A stretch of 16,244 nt of DNA, from assembly GCA_031552185.1 (NCBI GenBank), contig JAVBMU010000052.1, positions 1 to 16,244 of the forward strand, read 5' to 3'. Shown here one piece after another: positions 1-8,045 of this stretch. A program made the position numbers and the translations under genes. How positions within the stretch are numbered: position 1 is the stretch's first letter; every line of letters starts with the position of its first letter. Origin of the DNA: JAVBMU01 sp031552185. Its GTDB lineage: Bacteria; Actinomycetota; Actinomycetes; Actinomycetales; Cellulomonadaceae. The notes beneath the pieces were generated by a model. That model made no database searches, was not told where the DNA came from, and saw only the letters and a list, made by a program, of their open reading frames with translations.

Positions 1-183
1 GGCGCCCCCCGCCTCCCCTGCCGGCGCCGCCGGCCGGGCCGGCGGCGACGGCGGCGGCGGCGGAACCGGCGGCAGGGTGGAGGCCGCATAGCGACCGGGG
101 ACCTGGTAGGGCGGTGCCGGCGGCGGCGTACGCCGGACCGCGCCGCCCCCGGACGGCGGCACCACAGGACTGTTCCCCGACAT
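1..183 (-). CDS. Proline-rich protein, N-terminal part, cut by window edge
   Basis: The frame is open from ATG 183-181 to the window edge, giving 61 residues with no stop. A strong Shine-Dalgarno (GAGGAG, 5 bases before the ATG, about 189-194) supports the start. The visible protein begins MSGNSPVVPPSGGGAVRR and continues as a Pro/Ala/Gly-rich disordered tract with a run of five prolines. No folded domain or signal peptide is reached. Such N-termini are common in actinobacterial membrane proteins and kinases, where a disordered cytoplasmic leader precedes the domain, but the function cannot be read here. It lies downstream of the DsbA remnant on the same strand, 253 bases away, so it probably has its own promoter. 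Confidence 0.6.
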   Translation of the reverse strand, partial: MSGNSPVVPPSGGGAVRRTPPPAPPYQVPGRYAASTLPPVPPPPPSPPARPAAPAGEAGGA

Positions 184-436
184 CACCACTCCTCAACATC
201 ATGCAATGCACACGCAGGCGCGACGGGCCGGACCGCGTTCCGCGTGGGCCGCCTCACCGGACGATTCCATCCCGACGCACCCGACTGCGCTGTCCGCCCC
301 GGCATGGCCGGCGGGGCGAATCCGACGTCCCGCACCGGGCGTCCACGGCAACCGAAGGCGTACGTGGGAGGCTTCCCCCCGAAGCATCCCACGGGCGGCG
401 CGGCTGAGTCGAGCAGGAGCACGGGGTATCGGACGC
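184..436. other. Intergenic gap with no recognised gene
   Basis: This 253-base stretch lies between the stop of the DsbA remnant and the start of the proline-rich gene. It is GC-rich. The reading frames that cross it have no family resemblance and no good ribosome binding site. Apart from the Shine-Dalgarno at its left end I see no clear promoter, terminator or repeat. Confidence 0.5.
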
Positions 437-622
437 CTAGTCGAAAATCGGTTCAGCGGTGCGGGTTCGCTTGAGTTCGAAGAACCCCTCGGTGCCCGCA
501 ACCAGGACACAGCCGTCCCAGAGTCGGCCGGCCGCCTCGCCCCGCGGCGTCGGGGTGACCACCGGGCCGAAGAACGCGACGTCGCCGATCGCCACCACCG
601 GCATTCCGACGTCCTGCCCCAC
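437..622 (-). pseudogene. C-terminal remnant of a DsbA-family / mycothiol-dependent nitroreductase-like protein (Rv2466c type)
   Basis: The 61 codons ending at TAG 437-439 match the C-terminal end of the Rv2466c family: VGQDVGMPVV, then VAFFGPV, PRGEAAGRLWD and FFELKRTRT, ending in FD. As I recall it, Mycobacterium Rv2466c ends with VGEDVGTP, VAFFGPV, PRGEEAGKLWD and FFELKRTRT. That family is about 200 residues long and has a CPWC active site near its N-terminus. Here the similarity stops abruptly at GTG 622. Upstream the frame reads an Arg/Gly/Ser-rich stretch and hits a stop at 680-682. Only about 170 bases separate this point from the divergent pepN start, so about 145 residues, including the active site, are missing. 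The remaining piece cannot be a working oxidoreductase. It may be an internal deletion or an assembly gap. Confidence 0.75.
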
Positions 623-794
623 CGAATACTCCCCTCTGCTGCGACCGCGGCGACCGCCACTGAAGCCTATTACGCGTGCTCATCGGCCCCCTCATCGGAC
701 CGTTCGGCCAGGGCGCAAACCGCGCCACGCGTGGGATGATGCTCCGATCGCACACCGATAACCGCCGGGTGTGCCGAGTGATCGAGGAGCGAAC
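623..794. other. Divergent spacer between DsbA remnant and pepN, with a possible orphaned start
   Basis: This region should hold the promoters of pepN (plus) and of the DsbA-family gene (minus). On the minus strand, ATG 683-681 follows a GAGGGG element by a few bases and opens MSTR, a plausible original start for the DsbA gene. That frame is not the one used by the conserved C-terminus at 437-622, and its protein has no thioredoxin-fold look. A deletion starting just after this ATG would explain both observations. I could not identify a convincing -35/-10 pair. Confidence 0.35.
784..789 (+). promoter_or_regulatory. Ribosome binding site that fixes the pepN start
   Basis: GAGGAG lies 5 bases before GTG 795. 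It selects GTG 795 over the in-frame GTG at 771, which has no such element. The protein then begins MPGANLTRQEA, the expected start for actinobacterial PepN. Confidence 0.7.
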
Positions 795-3398
795 GTGCCC
801 GGAGCGAACCTCACCCGTCAGGAGGCCGCGCAGCGCGCGGCCCTGCTCGCCGTCGACTCCTACGACGTCGCCCTCGACCTCACCCGGGGCGCCGAGGTCT
901 TCGGTTCGACGACGGTCATCCGGTTCACCGCGACGCCCGGGGCGAGCACATTCGTGGATCTCGTGGCGCCCGCCGTGCACGAGATCGTCCTGAACGGACG
1001 CTCGATCGACCCGGCGGCGGCCTTCGCCGACTCCCGGATCGCCATCGACGCCCTGGCGGAGCAGAACGAGCTGCGGGTGGTTGCCGACTGCGCCTACACC
1101 AACACCGGTGAGGGCATGCACCGGTTCGTGGACCCCGTCGACGACGAGGTGTACCTCTACACCCAATTCGAGGTGCCGGACTCGCGCCGGGTATTCGCCG
1201 TCTTCGAGCAGCCCGACCTCAAGGCCCGCTTCCGGTTCACGGTGACGGCCCCTGCGGCCTGGCAGGTGCTCTCCAACCAGCCGACCCCGGCACCGACCCC
1301 TGCACCAACGCCCGCGCCGCCGACCGGCAGCGATCCGGCGGGGCCGGCCGCGGGGCCGACCCCGACGCCGGCCGCCACCTGGGCGTTCGAACCGACGCCG
1401 CGGCTGTCCTCCTATGTCACCGCGCTGGTCGCCGGCCCGTACGTCGCGCATGACGGCCGGGTCGCCTCCGTCGACGGGCGCACGATCCCCCTGCGCACCC
1501 TCGTCCGGCGCTCGCTGGACCGGCATTTCGACCCGGACGAGGTCCTGGCGGCCACCGCCGCCGGCTTCGGCTTCTTCGAGCGGGCGTTCGCCGTGCCGTA
1601 CCCGTTCGACAAGTACGACCAGGTGTTCGTGCCGGAATTCAACGCCGGCGCGATGGAGAACGCGGGTCTGGTCACCTTCTCCGAGAGGTACGTCTTCCGC
1701 TCCAAGGTGTCCGACGCCGTCCGCGAGCGCCGCGTGTCGACCATCCTGCACGAGCTGGCGCACATGTGGTTCGGGGACCTGGTCACCATGAAATGGTGGG
1801 ACGACCTGTGGCTGAACGAATCGTTCGCCGAGTTCATGTCCGCGCTGGCCACCGCCGAGGCCACGGCCTGGCACGACGCCTGGACCACCTTCCAGGCCTC
1901 GGAAAAGTCCTGGGCCTACCGCCAGGACCAACTGCCGTCCACGCACCCGATTGCCGCCGAGATCGCAGACCTCGACGACGTCGCGGTGAACTTCGACGGC
2001 ATCACCTACGCCAAGGGCGCCTCGGTCCTCAAACAACTGGTCGCGTGGGTCGGCCGCGAGCACTTTCTCGCGGGGGTCGGCGCGTACTTCGCGAAGCACG
2101 CCTGGGGCAACACGCGCCTGGCCGACCTGCTCCGCGAACTGGAGGCGACCAGCGGGCGGGACCTGACGACGTGGAGCAAGGCCTGGCTGCAGACCGCGGG
2201 TGTGAACACCCTGCGCCCCGAGATCGAGATCGACGCCCACGGGCGGATCGTCGCCTTCGCGATCCGCCAGAGCGCGCCCGCCGACCACCCGACCCTGCGT
2301 CCACACCGGCTCGCGATCGGGTTCTACGACACGGACGAGGCCGGCGGAGATGCCTTCCGCCGGATCCACCGGGTGGAGGTCGACATCGACGGGCCGCTGA
2401 CCCGGGTCCGCGAGCTGATGGGCCTGGACCGCCCGCAGATCATCCTGCTGAACGATGACGACCTGGCCTACGCGAAAATCCGCCTGGACCCCGACTCGCT
2501 GGCCGTGGCGAGCAAGCACCTGGCCGACATCGCGGATCCGCTGGCCCGCGCCGTGATCTGGGGCGCGGCGTGGGACGCCGTTCGCGACGGCGAGACGTCG
2601 GCCCGGGACTACGTGCGGCTCGTGCTGACGAACATCGGCCGCGAGACGGCGTCCACGACCGTCCGGATCACCCTGGCGCAGCTCGCCCTGGCGACCAAGA
2701 GCTACGTCCGCCCCGATCTCCGCGCACAGACCCTCGCCTTCGTCGGCGACCGCTTGTGGCGGCTGGCCCAGGAGGCCGAGCCCGGTTCGGACAACCAGTT
2801 CCAGTTCGCGAAGGCGTTCGCCCACCTCGCGTCGACGCCGGCCCACGGCGCCGTCCTGCGCGGTCTCGTCGACGGGGCCGTGGCGCCCGCCGGGCTCACG
2901 GTCGACACCGACCTGCGGTGGGAACTGACTCAGGGCCTGGTCCTGCTCGGCCTGGCCGACGACGCCGAGGTCGAGGCCGGGCTGGCCGAGGACGCGACCG
3001 CGGGCGGCCGCCAGTGCGCCGCCCGGGTCCGCGCCGCCGCCGCCGACGCCAAGCGGTCGGCGTTCGACCGGCTGATGTCCTCGACGGACCTGCCGAACGC
3101 GATCGTGCAAGCCACCGTCGAGGGCTATCAGCACGTCAACGACCCGGCCGTGCTGGCCGACCTCGTCGGGCCCTACTTCGAAGCGCTGCACCCGATCTGG
3201 CGGGAGCGCTCCCCGCACATCGCCCAGACGCTGATCACCGGGTTGTACCCGGCGCCGCTGGCCTCCCCGGAACTCGCCGCGGCTACCGCTGCCTGGCTCG
3301 ACGCCAACACCGACGCCGCGCCTGCGCTGCGCCGCCTCGTGGCGGAGAATCTCGCCGGGGTCGAGCGGGCGCTCGCCGCCCAGCGCATGGATCGATAA
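795..3398 (+). CDS. pepN: Aminopeptidase N, M1 family zinc metallopeptidase
   Basis: This 867-residue cytoplasmic enzyme removes N-terminal amino acids from peptides. The order of parts is the M1 one: an N-terminal beta domain, the substrate-anchoring GAMEN motif at 285-289, the zinc site HELAH at 319-323 with the third ligand E342 in the NESFAEF segment, and a long helical ERAP1-like C-terminal domain from about residue 510 to the end. The length is normal for actinobacterial PepN. The start is GTG 795, chosen for its Shine-Dalgarno; GTG 771 would add 8 residues. An unusual feature is a 33-residue Pro/Thr/Ala-rich insertion (163-195) in the N-terminal domain. The gene is divergent from the DsbA remnant and convergent with malQ, with only 6 bases between the two stops. 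Confidence 0.96.
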   Translation: MPGANLTRQEAAQRAALLAVDSYDVALDLTRGAEVFGSTTVIRFTATPGASTFVDLVAPAVHEIVLNGRSIDPAAAFADSRIAIDALAEQNELRVVADCAYTNTGEGMHRFVDPVDDEVYLYTQFEVPDSRRVFAVFEQPDLKARFRFTVTAPAAWQVLSNQPTPAPTPAPTPAPPTGSDPAGPAAGPTPTPAATWAFEPTPRLSSYVTALVAGPYVAHDGRVASVDGRTIPLRTLVRRSLDRHFDPDEVLAATAAGFGFFERAFAVPYPFDKYDQVFVPEFNAGAMENAGLVTFSERYVFRSKVSDAVRERRVSTILHELAHMWFGDLVTMKWWDDLWLNESFAEFMSALATAEATAWHDAWTTFQASEKSWAYRQDQLPSTHPIAAEIADLDDVAVNFDGITYAKGASVLKQLVAWVGREHFLAGVGAYFAKHAWGNTRLADLLRELEATSGRDLTTWSKAWLQTAGVNTLRPEIEIDAHGRIVAFAIRQSAPADHPTLRPHRLAIGFYDTDEAGGDAFRRIHRVEVDIDGPLTRVRELMGLDRPQIILLNDDDLAYAKIRLDPDSLAVASKHLADIADPLARAVIWGAAWDAVRDGETSARDYVRLVLTNIGRETASTTVRITLAQLALATKSYVRPDLRAQTLAFVGDRLWRLAQEAEPGSDNQFQFAKAFAHLASTPAHGAVLRGLVDGAVAPAGLTVDTDLRWELTQGLVLLGLADDAEVEAGLAEDATAGGRQCAARVRAAAADAKRSAFDRLMSSTDLPNAIVQATVEGYQHVNDPAVLADLVGPYFEALHPIWRERSPHIAQTLITGLYPAPLASPELAAATAAWLDANTDAAPALRRLVAENLAGVERALAAQRMDR
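1281..1316 (+). repeat. 12-base tandem repeat coding for PTPA units in pepN
   Basis: Three imperfect 12-base units encode Pro-Thr-Pro-Ala three times. They open a low-complexity segment running to 1379. The codons vary between units (ccg/cca, acc/acg, gca/gcg). This suggests the repeat is not a very recent expansion. Confidence 0.75.
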
Positions 3399-3404
3399 CC
3401 GGGA

Positions 3405-5579
3405 TCACCGCGGGTCCGGGCCGGCGAATTCGGCCCGGACCACGCGCATCAGGGAGCGCAACCGCGGGTTGTCGAACAGGTCCTCGATCAGGACCGGGGT
3501 GCCGGAGGGATCGCCGAGCGGCACCTTCCAGTTGGGGTAGGCCGTGTCCGTGCCGGGCTGGTTCTGCGGTCGCCGTTCGCCGACGGCGTCCGTCAGCGCG
3601 ACGGCGACCAGCAGCGCGGGCGTGCGACAGATGAAGCGGTGCAACGCCTCGACGATCTCCCGCTCGGACGGCTCCGGCCCCAGCATTTCGTGCTCCGCCA
3701 GGACCTCGAGCATCGCCTCGCGCTCCTGCACCGCGGCCCGGCGCACGTCCTCCACCGGCTCGGTCAGCAAGCCGAGCCGCTCCCGCAGGTCGACGTGCTC
3801 CTCGGCGAGGTAGCCCGCCGTCGGGGGCAGGTCGTGGATCGTCACCGTGGCCAGGGCCAGCCGGCGGTACTGCTCGGGCGGCAGCGGCCGCTGCCCGTCG
3901 CGCTCGAACCACAGCACGGACGTGCCGAGGATGCCGCGATCGGTCAGGTAGTCCCGCACCCAGGGCTCGAAGACGCCCAGATCCTCCCCGATCACGAGCA
4001 CGCCCGCCCGCTGCGCCTCCAGGCACAGGATCCCGATCAGCGCCTGGTGGTCGTAACGCACGTAGGCGCCCGCCCGGGCCCGGGCGCCGCCGGGAATCCA
4101 CCACAGCCGGAACAGGCCCAGCACGTGGTCGATCCGGATCGCTCCCGCGTTGCGCATGATGGTGCGCAGCATGTCCCGGTAGGGCGCATACCCCGCGCGG
4201 GCGAGCGCCCGCGGGTGCCACGGCGGCTGGGACCAGTTCTGGCCCTGCTGGTTGTACATGTCGGGCGGCGCGCCCACGGACACGCCCGTGGCCAGCACCG
4301 ACCGGTTCGCCCAGACGTCCGCGCCGGCCGGGTGGGCGCCGACGGCGAGGTCGTGCACAATGCCGATCGACATCCCGGCCGCGCGGGCCACGCGGTGCGC
4401 CTCGGCGGCCTGTTCGTCGGCGACCCATTGCAGCCAACAGTAGAAGTCGATCCGCTCGGCGAGCCGCTCCCGCAGGACGGCGACCGCCATCGAACCCGGT
4501 TCGGTCGCCTCCGGCGGCCAGTCCTGGTCGCCGAAGTGATCGCACAGCGCGCACCAGGTGGCGAAGTCCTCCAGCCCCTTGCCCTGGCCTGCCCGGAACT
4601 CCTCGAGCCGGGACTGGCGAACGGCGCTGCGGGGGGCGGCGAAGACCACCTCGAGGGCGGCCTTCTTGGCGGCCCACACGGCGTCGCGATCGATCGGACC
4701 GGGGTCCGTGTCCAGCTCCCGAACGGGATCGAACGCCCACTCGACGAGGGACCGGTCGGCCGCCGACAGGTAGGCGGTCTCCCGGATGTCCTCCACCCGG
4801 ATGTACAGCGGGTTCAGGAACCGGCGCGAGGAGGGCAGGTAGGGCGAGGCGGTCATCGGCGGCCGGGGTTCGGCCGCGTGCAGCGGGTTCACCTGGACGA
4901 AGTCGGCGCCCGCCCGGCGGGCACCCAGCCACGCGATGTCGGCCAGGTCGGAGAAGTCACCGACGCCCCAGGAGGCGCGCGAGCGCACCGAGTAGAGCTG
5001 GGCCATCAGGCCCCACGCCCGCTTGCCGGCCGGTTCGGCCGGGATCTGCAGCCGGCGGGGCGTGACGACGACGGCGACGCGCGCGAGCGCCCCGTCGCTC
5101 TCCGCCCGCAGATCGTGCCAGCCGAGCGGCAGGTCGGCCGGGATCCGGAAGACGGCCCGGCTCATGCGTCGGCTGTCGACGACGCGGGGGGCGGTGTCGT
5201 CCGCGATCCGCTCGATCTCGCGCCGCGTCCGCTCGCCACCGGCCGCCCGTCGGCCGGCGGGCGCCTCGAGTTCGAGCCAGACCCGCAGGCCGGCGCCGTC
5301 GGGCACGTGCACCGGGAAGTCGACGCTCTCGCCCTCGGTCAGCACGATCGACGGCGGCAGGGTGTAGCGCCATTCGTCGTCCCGCGAGTGTTCGAGGCTG
5401 ACGGCGACCTTCTCGGGGGACGACGCCGGTACCCCGAGCGCCTCGAGCACCGCCACCAACGTCGAGGCGCGAACCTGGCGGCGCGTCCCGTCGAAGTCGA
5501 CGAAGTCCGTGACCACGCCGTGCACCTCGGCCAACTGCACCAGCGGCTCGGGAACCTCAGTCTCGAAGCGTTCGCTCAC
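3405..5579 (-). CDS. malQ: 4-alpha-glucanotransferase (amylomaltase, GH77)
   Basis: This 724-residue enzyme transfers alpha-1,4-glucan segments between maltodextrins in cytoplasmic glycogen and maltodextrin metabolism. GH77 landmarks are visible: the nucleophile region RIDHVLGLFRLWW with D484, the acid/base E532 in GEDLG, and the transition-state Asp D583 in HDLPPTAGYL. Substrate loops SPYLPSSRRFLNP and PPDMYNQQGQNW are also present. The N-terminal 170 residues are the extra domain typical of the long actinobacterial and E. coli type. The start is GTG 5579 (MSERFETEVPEP), with only a weak AGGA upstream. The frame runs further back, to 5741, but that extension overlaps the divergent mscS gene and lacks family character. 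It shares a 131-base divergent spacer with mscS. Confidence 0.95.
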   Translation of the reverse strand: MSERFETEVPEPLVQLAEVHGVVTDFVDFDGTRRQVRASTLVAVLEALGVPASSPEKVAVSLEHSRDDEWRYTLPPSIVLTEGESVDFPVHVPDGAGLRVWLELEAPAGRRAAGGERTRREIERIADDTAPRVVDSRRMSRAVFRIPADLPLGWHDLRAESDGALARVAVVVTPRRLQIPAEPAGKRAWGLMAQLYSVRSRASWGVGDFSDLADIAWLGARRAGADFVQVNPLHAAEPRPPMTASPYLPSSRRFLNPLYIRVEDIRETAYLSAADRSLVEWAFDPVRELDTDPGPIDRDAVWAAKKAALEVVFAAPRSAVRQSRLEEFRAGQGKGLEDFATWCALCDHFGDQDWPPEATEPGSMAVAVLRERLAERIDFYCWLQWVADEQAAEAHRVARAAGMSIGIVHDLAVGAHPAGADVWANRSVLATGVSVGAPPDMYNQQGQNWSQPPWHPRALARAGYAPYRDMLRTIMRNAGAIRIDHVLGLFRLWWIPGGARARAGAYVRYDHQALIGILCLEAQRAGVLVIGEDLGVFEPWVRDYLTDRGILGTSVLWFERDGQRPLPPEQYRRLALATVTIHDLPPTAGYLAEEHVDLRERLGLLTEPVEDVRRAAVQEREAMLEVLAEHEMLGPEPSEREIVEALHRFICRTPALLVAVALTDAVGERRPQNQPGTDTAYPNWKVPLGDPSGTPVLIEDLFDNPRLRSLMRVVRAEFAGPDPR

Positions 5580-5710
5580 GAGTCGAATCCTGCCAGACGC
5601 AGGGCCGTTGCGGGGGCAGGCAGGCGGGATCGGGGACGAAAGGGATCCCGGCTTCGCGGGGAATGGTCCCGCGGCGCGTGGGAGCGGCCCGGCTCGATAG
5701 CCTTCCCTCC

Positions 5711-6685
5711 ATGCAGCGCACACCCAAGTTGTCCCCGCCATGGGAAACCGGAACCTTCGACCCGAAGGACCCGGAAGACTGGTTTGACTGGTTCGTCGGG
5801 GTTCCGCTGCGCGTCATCACGATCGCCGTCGTCGGGCTGATCGTGCTCGCAATCCTGCGCCGGGTCATCCGCAAGATCACGGACCGGATCGTCGCGGGCG
5901 GCTCGGCCGGCGCGAACGGCGACGACGGGGCGACGGGGCTGCTGCGCTACGCCGGCTCCGTGGCGGGCACCCGCCGAACCCAGCGCGCCCGGACGCTCGG
6001 CTCCGTCCTGCGATCCTGCGCAAACGTCATCGTGGGCGTGACCGTGGTGGCGATGATTCTGGCCGAACTCGGCGTGGACATCGCGCCCTTCCTGGCCTCG
6101 GCAGGCATCGCCGGCGTCGCCCTCGGCTTCGGGGCGCAGAGCCTGGTGAAGGACTTCCTCTCGGGCACGTTCATGCTGCTGGAGGACCAGTACGGGGTCG
6201 GCGACGTCGTCGACTTCGGGGAGGTGGTCGGCACCGTCCAGGAGGTCGCGCTGCGGGTGACCAAGGTGCGCGACGCGGACGGGACGTTGTGGTACCTGCG
6301 CAACGGGGAAATCCTGCGGACCGGGAACAAGACGCAGGAATGGAGTCGAGCGGTTGTCGAGGTCCGGGTCGAGTACGACGCCGACATCGACTCCGCCCGC
6401 GAACAGTTGCGGCAGGCCGCCGAGGACGTGTTGGCGGATCCGGTCCTGGCCGCGCAGGTCCTCGAGCCGCCGACGGTGCTGGGCATCGAGGCCATGACGG
6501 CCGAGGGCCTGGTGCTTCGGGTCCAGGTCAAGACCCGGCCCGGCCGGCAATGGGAGGTTGCCCGCGCGCTGCGCGCGGCCGTCCGCACCCACCTGACGGT
6601 GGCGGAGGTGGCGCTCGCCGAGGAACGTCGCGTCTTCGTCGTCGGCAAGCCCGGCGCGGCCGGCGCCGCCGCGAGCGAGGGCTGA
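5711..6685 (+). CDS. MscS-family small-conductance mechanosensitive channel
   Basis: This 324-residue membrane protein should release solutes during hypo-osmotic shock. TM1 is at about 33-50, TM2 at about 98-122, and the Gly/Ala-rich pore helix TM3 at about 125-155 (APFLASAGIAGVALGFGAQS, then LVKDFLSG). The beta domain follows with GDVVDFGEVVGTV and YLRNGEI, then the alpha/beta C-terminal domain. The start at ATG 5711 gives a sensible N-terminus, but no Shine-Dalgarno precedes it. A GATAGC hexamer at 5695-5700 is placed so that a leaderless mRNA is possible. An alternative ATG at 5663 would add 16 residues. It is divergent from malQ and convergent with the EIIB gene, with 6 bases between stops. 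Confidence 0.92.
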   Translation: MQRTPKLSPPWETGTFDPKDPEDWFDWFVGVPLRVITIAVVGLIVLAILRRVIRKITDRIVAGGSAGANGDDGATGLLRYAGSVAGTRRTQRARTLGSVLRSCANVIVGVTVVAMILAELGVDIAPFLASAGIAGVALGFGAQSLVKDFLSGTFMLLEDQYGVGDVVDFGEVVGTVQEVALRVTKVRDADGTLWYLRNGEILRTGNKTQEWSRAVVEVRVEYDADIDSAREQLRQAAEDVLADPVLAAQVLEPPTVLGIEAMTAEGLVLRVQVKTRPGRQWEVARALRAAVRTHLTVAEVALAEERRVFVVGKPGAAGAAASEG

Positions 6686-6691
6686 ACGCCG

Positions 6692-6952
6692 CTACCCGGC
6701 GGTGCCCTCCGCCGCCGGCAACTCGCGCAGACCGGCGAGTTCGCCGGCGACCTCATCGGCGTCCGGGCCGAGAATCACCTGGATGATCCGACCCGAGCGA
6801 ACCACGCCGAGAGCGCCCGCTTGCGCCAGGTCCGGCTCGTCCACCAGGTCCTGATCGGCGACCTCGACCCGTAGTCGGGTGATACACGGCTCGACGTCGA
6901 CGATATTCGCCCGGCCGCCAAGACCATCGAGAATCCGCTGCGCCCGGCTCAT
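6692..6952 (-). CDS. Stand-alone PTS EIIB domain, glucose/N-acetylglucosamine/sucrose type
   Basis: This 86-residue protein matches the EIIB domain of the glucose family of phosphotransferase systems. The phosphorylated cysteine is C23 in EPCITRLRV, preceded by ILDGLGGRANI. It would pass phosphate from an EIIA to sugar bound by a membrane EIIC. The start ATG 6952 is fixed by AAGGAGG, about 6 bases upstream; an in-frame ATG at 6985 is less likely. No EIIC or EIIA gene is in the window, so the partner is elsewhere, as in the split NagE/NagF arrangement of streptomycetes. The gene is convergent with mscS and divergent from tesB. Confidence 0.9.
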   Translation of the reverse strand: MSRAQRILDGLGGRANIVDVEPCITRLRVEVADQDLVDEPDLAQAGALGVVRSGRIIQVILGPDADEVAGELAGLRELPAAEGTAG

Positions 6953-6985
6953 CAACCCCTCCTTCGGCCCGACGTATGCACCCAT

Positions 6986-7014
6986 ATTCTCCGCCCCGCC
7001 CCGCTCCGCGACAA
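6986..7014 (-). promoter_or_regulatory. Possible promoter of the EIIB gene
   Basis: On the minus strand TTGTCG (7014-7009) and GAGAAT (6991-6986) are separated by exactly 17 bases. Transcription would begin near 6979, giving a leader of about 27 bases that contains the AAGGAGG ribosome site. The match to the consensus is partial. Confidence 0.35.
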
Positions 7015-7077
7015 GGGCAATCGACGGGCAAGACGCCGGAGCATGACACCGACGGCGCCCCGGGCGATGATGGGAGC

Positions 7078-8025
7078 GTGAGCACCCCCATCGCCGCCGG
7101 CACCGACGCCGCGGGACGGGCCGCGCTGGCCCGCCTGCTCAAGGTGCTGCGGCTCGAACCGATGGCCCCGGCGCCGGGCCTCATTCCCGACCGCGCGCAC
7201 TTCCGAGGCGAATCGATCCCGGTCCCGCTGCCGCGGATCTACGGCGGGCAGGTGCTCGCCCAGGCCCTGCTGGCCGCCGGACACACCGTCGACCCGGAGC
7301 GTCCCCCACACTCGATGCACGGCTACTTCCTGCGGGCCGGTGACCCGAACGAGCCCATCGACTTCTCGGTCGAGGTCATGCGCGACGGGCGGTCCTTCAG
7401 CGCGCGCCGCACCCACGCCATTCAGTTCGGGGTGCCGATCCTGTCGATGATCGCCTCCTTCCAGCAGGTGCAGCCGGGCATCGAGTACGCCCCGCAGATG
7501 CCGGACGCACCCGACCCGGACGCGGTGCCCACCTCGGTGATCGGGTTCGGTCGGTCCGCACAGACCCTGCCGGCCGAGCAAGTAGGGCGGGCCGGCCGGG
7601 ACGGGTACGGCGAGGCCAAGACCTTCGAGGATCACCTCGCGTTCGAACTGCGGCCGGTCGGGCAATCGGTCCTCACCGAGCCGGACCCGGACCGCGCCGA
7701 CCACCAGATGGTCTGGCTCCGGGCCCGGGCCCCGTTGCCCACCGATCCCCTGCTGCACCGCTCGCTGATGGCCTTCGCCTGCGACCGGGTGATCCTCGAA
7801 CCGGTGCTGCGCGCCACGGGGCAGTCCTGGGCGTCGCCCAAGTCCGCCGCGAGCCTGGATCACGCCATGTGGTGGCATCGCGACGCACGGGCGGACGAGT
7901 GGCTGCTGTACGTGCAGCGGGCGTCGTCGGCCCAGGGCGCGCGCGGACTCGCGACGGCGCAGGTATTCACCCAGGACGGCACGCTCGCCGCGACCATCGC
8001 CCAGGAGGGCACCTTCCGGATCTGA
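7078..8025 (+). CDS. tesB: Acyl-CoA thioesterase II
   Basis: This double-hotdog protein of about 315 residues hydrolyses acyl-CoA to fatty acid and CoA. The family features are IYGGQVLAQALLAA, HSMHGYFLRAGD, the catalytic Asp D261 in SLDHAMWWHR and the catalytic Gln Q309 in IAQEGTFR near the C-terminus. E. coli TesB is 286 residues. The start is uncertain: GTG 7078 (MSTPIAAGTD) is chosen because conserved sequence begins soon after. The frame is open back to 6976, but the extra 34 residues look non-coding. The GGGAG before GTG 7078 is too close for a normal Shine-Dalgarno, so a leaderless start is possible. The stop lies 20 bases from the stop of the convergent hotdog thioesterase. Confidence 0.93.
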   Translation: MSTPIAAGTDAAGRAALARLLKVLRLEPMAPAPGLIPDRAHFRGESIPVPLPRIYGGQVLAQALLAAGHTVDPERPPHSMHGYFLRAGDPNEPIDFSVEVMRDGRSFSARRTHAIQFGVPILSMIASFQQVQPGIEYAPQMPDAPDPDAVPTSVIGFGRSAQTLPAEQVGRAGRDGYGEAKTFEDHLAFELRPVGQSVLTEPDPDRADHQMVWLRARAPLPTDPLLHRSLMAFACDRVILEPVLRATGQSWASPKSAASLDHAMWWHRDARADEWLLYVQRASSAQGARGLATAQVFTQDGTLAATIAQEGTFRI

Positions 8026-8045
8026 TCCGGTCCCCCGGCCGGCGG

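Noticed and set aside
1281..1316. CRISPR-like or mobile repeat
   Set aside because: The repeats are short, in frame and coding for PTPA units. No spacers, palindromes or element ends are present.
453..3218. A 921-codon open frame on the minus strand opposite pepN
   Set aside because: It is the antisense shadow of a clear M1 aminopeptidase. The protein is Arg/Gly/Val-rich with no family features, as is usual opposite GC-rich genes.
5652..5680. Short hairpin (CCCG/CGGG around GCTTCG) between malQ and mscS as a terminator
   Set aside because: The stem is only about 5 pairs, has no U tract and lies between two divergent starts, where no terminator is expected.
3639..5840. A 733-codon open frame on the plus strand opposite malQ
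   Set aside because: It is an antisense shadow of a well-supported GH77 enzyme, with no motifs and no ribosome site.
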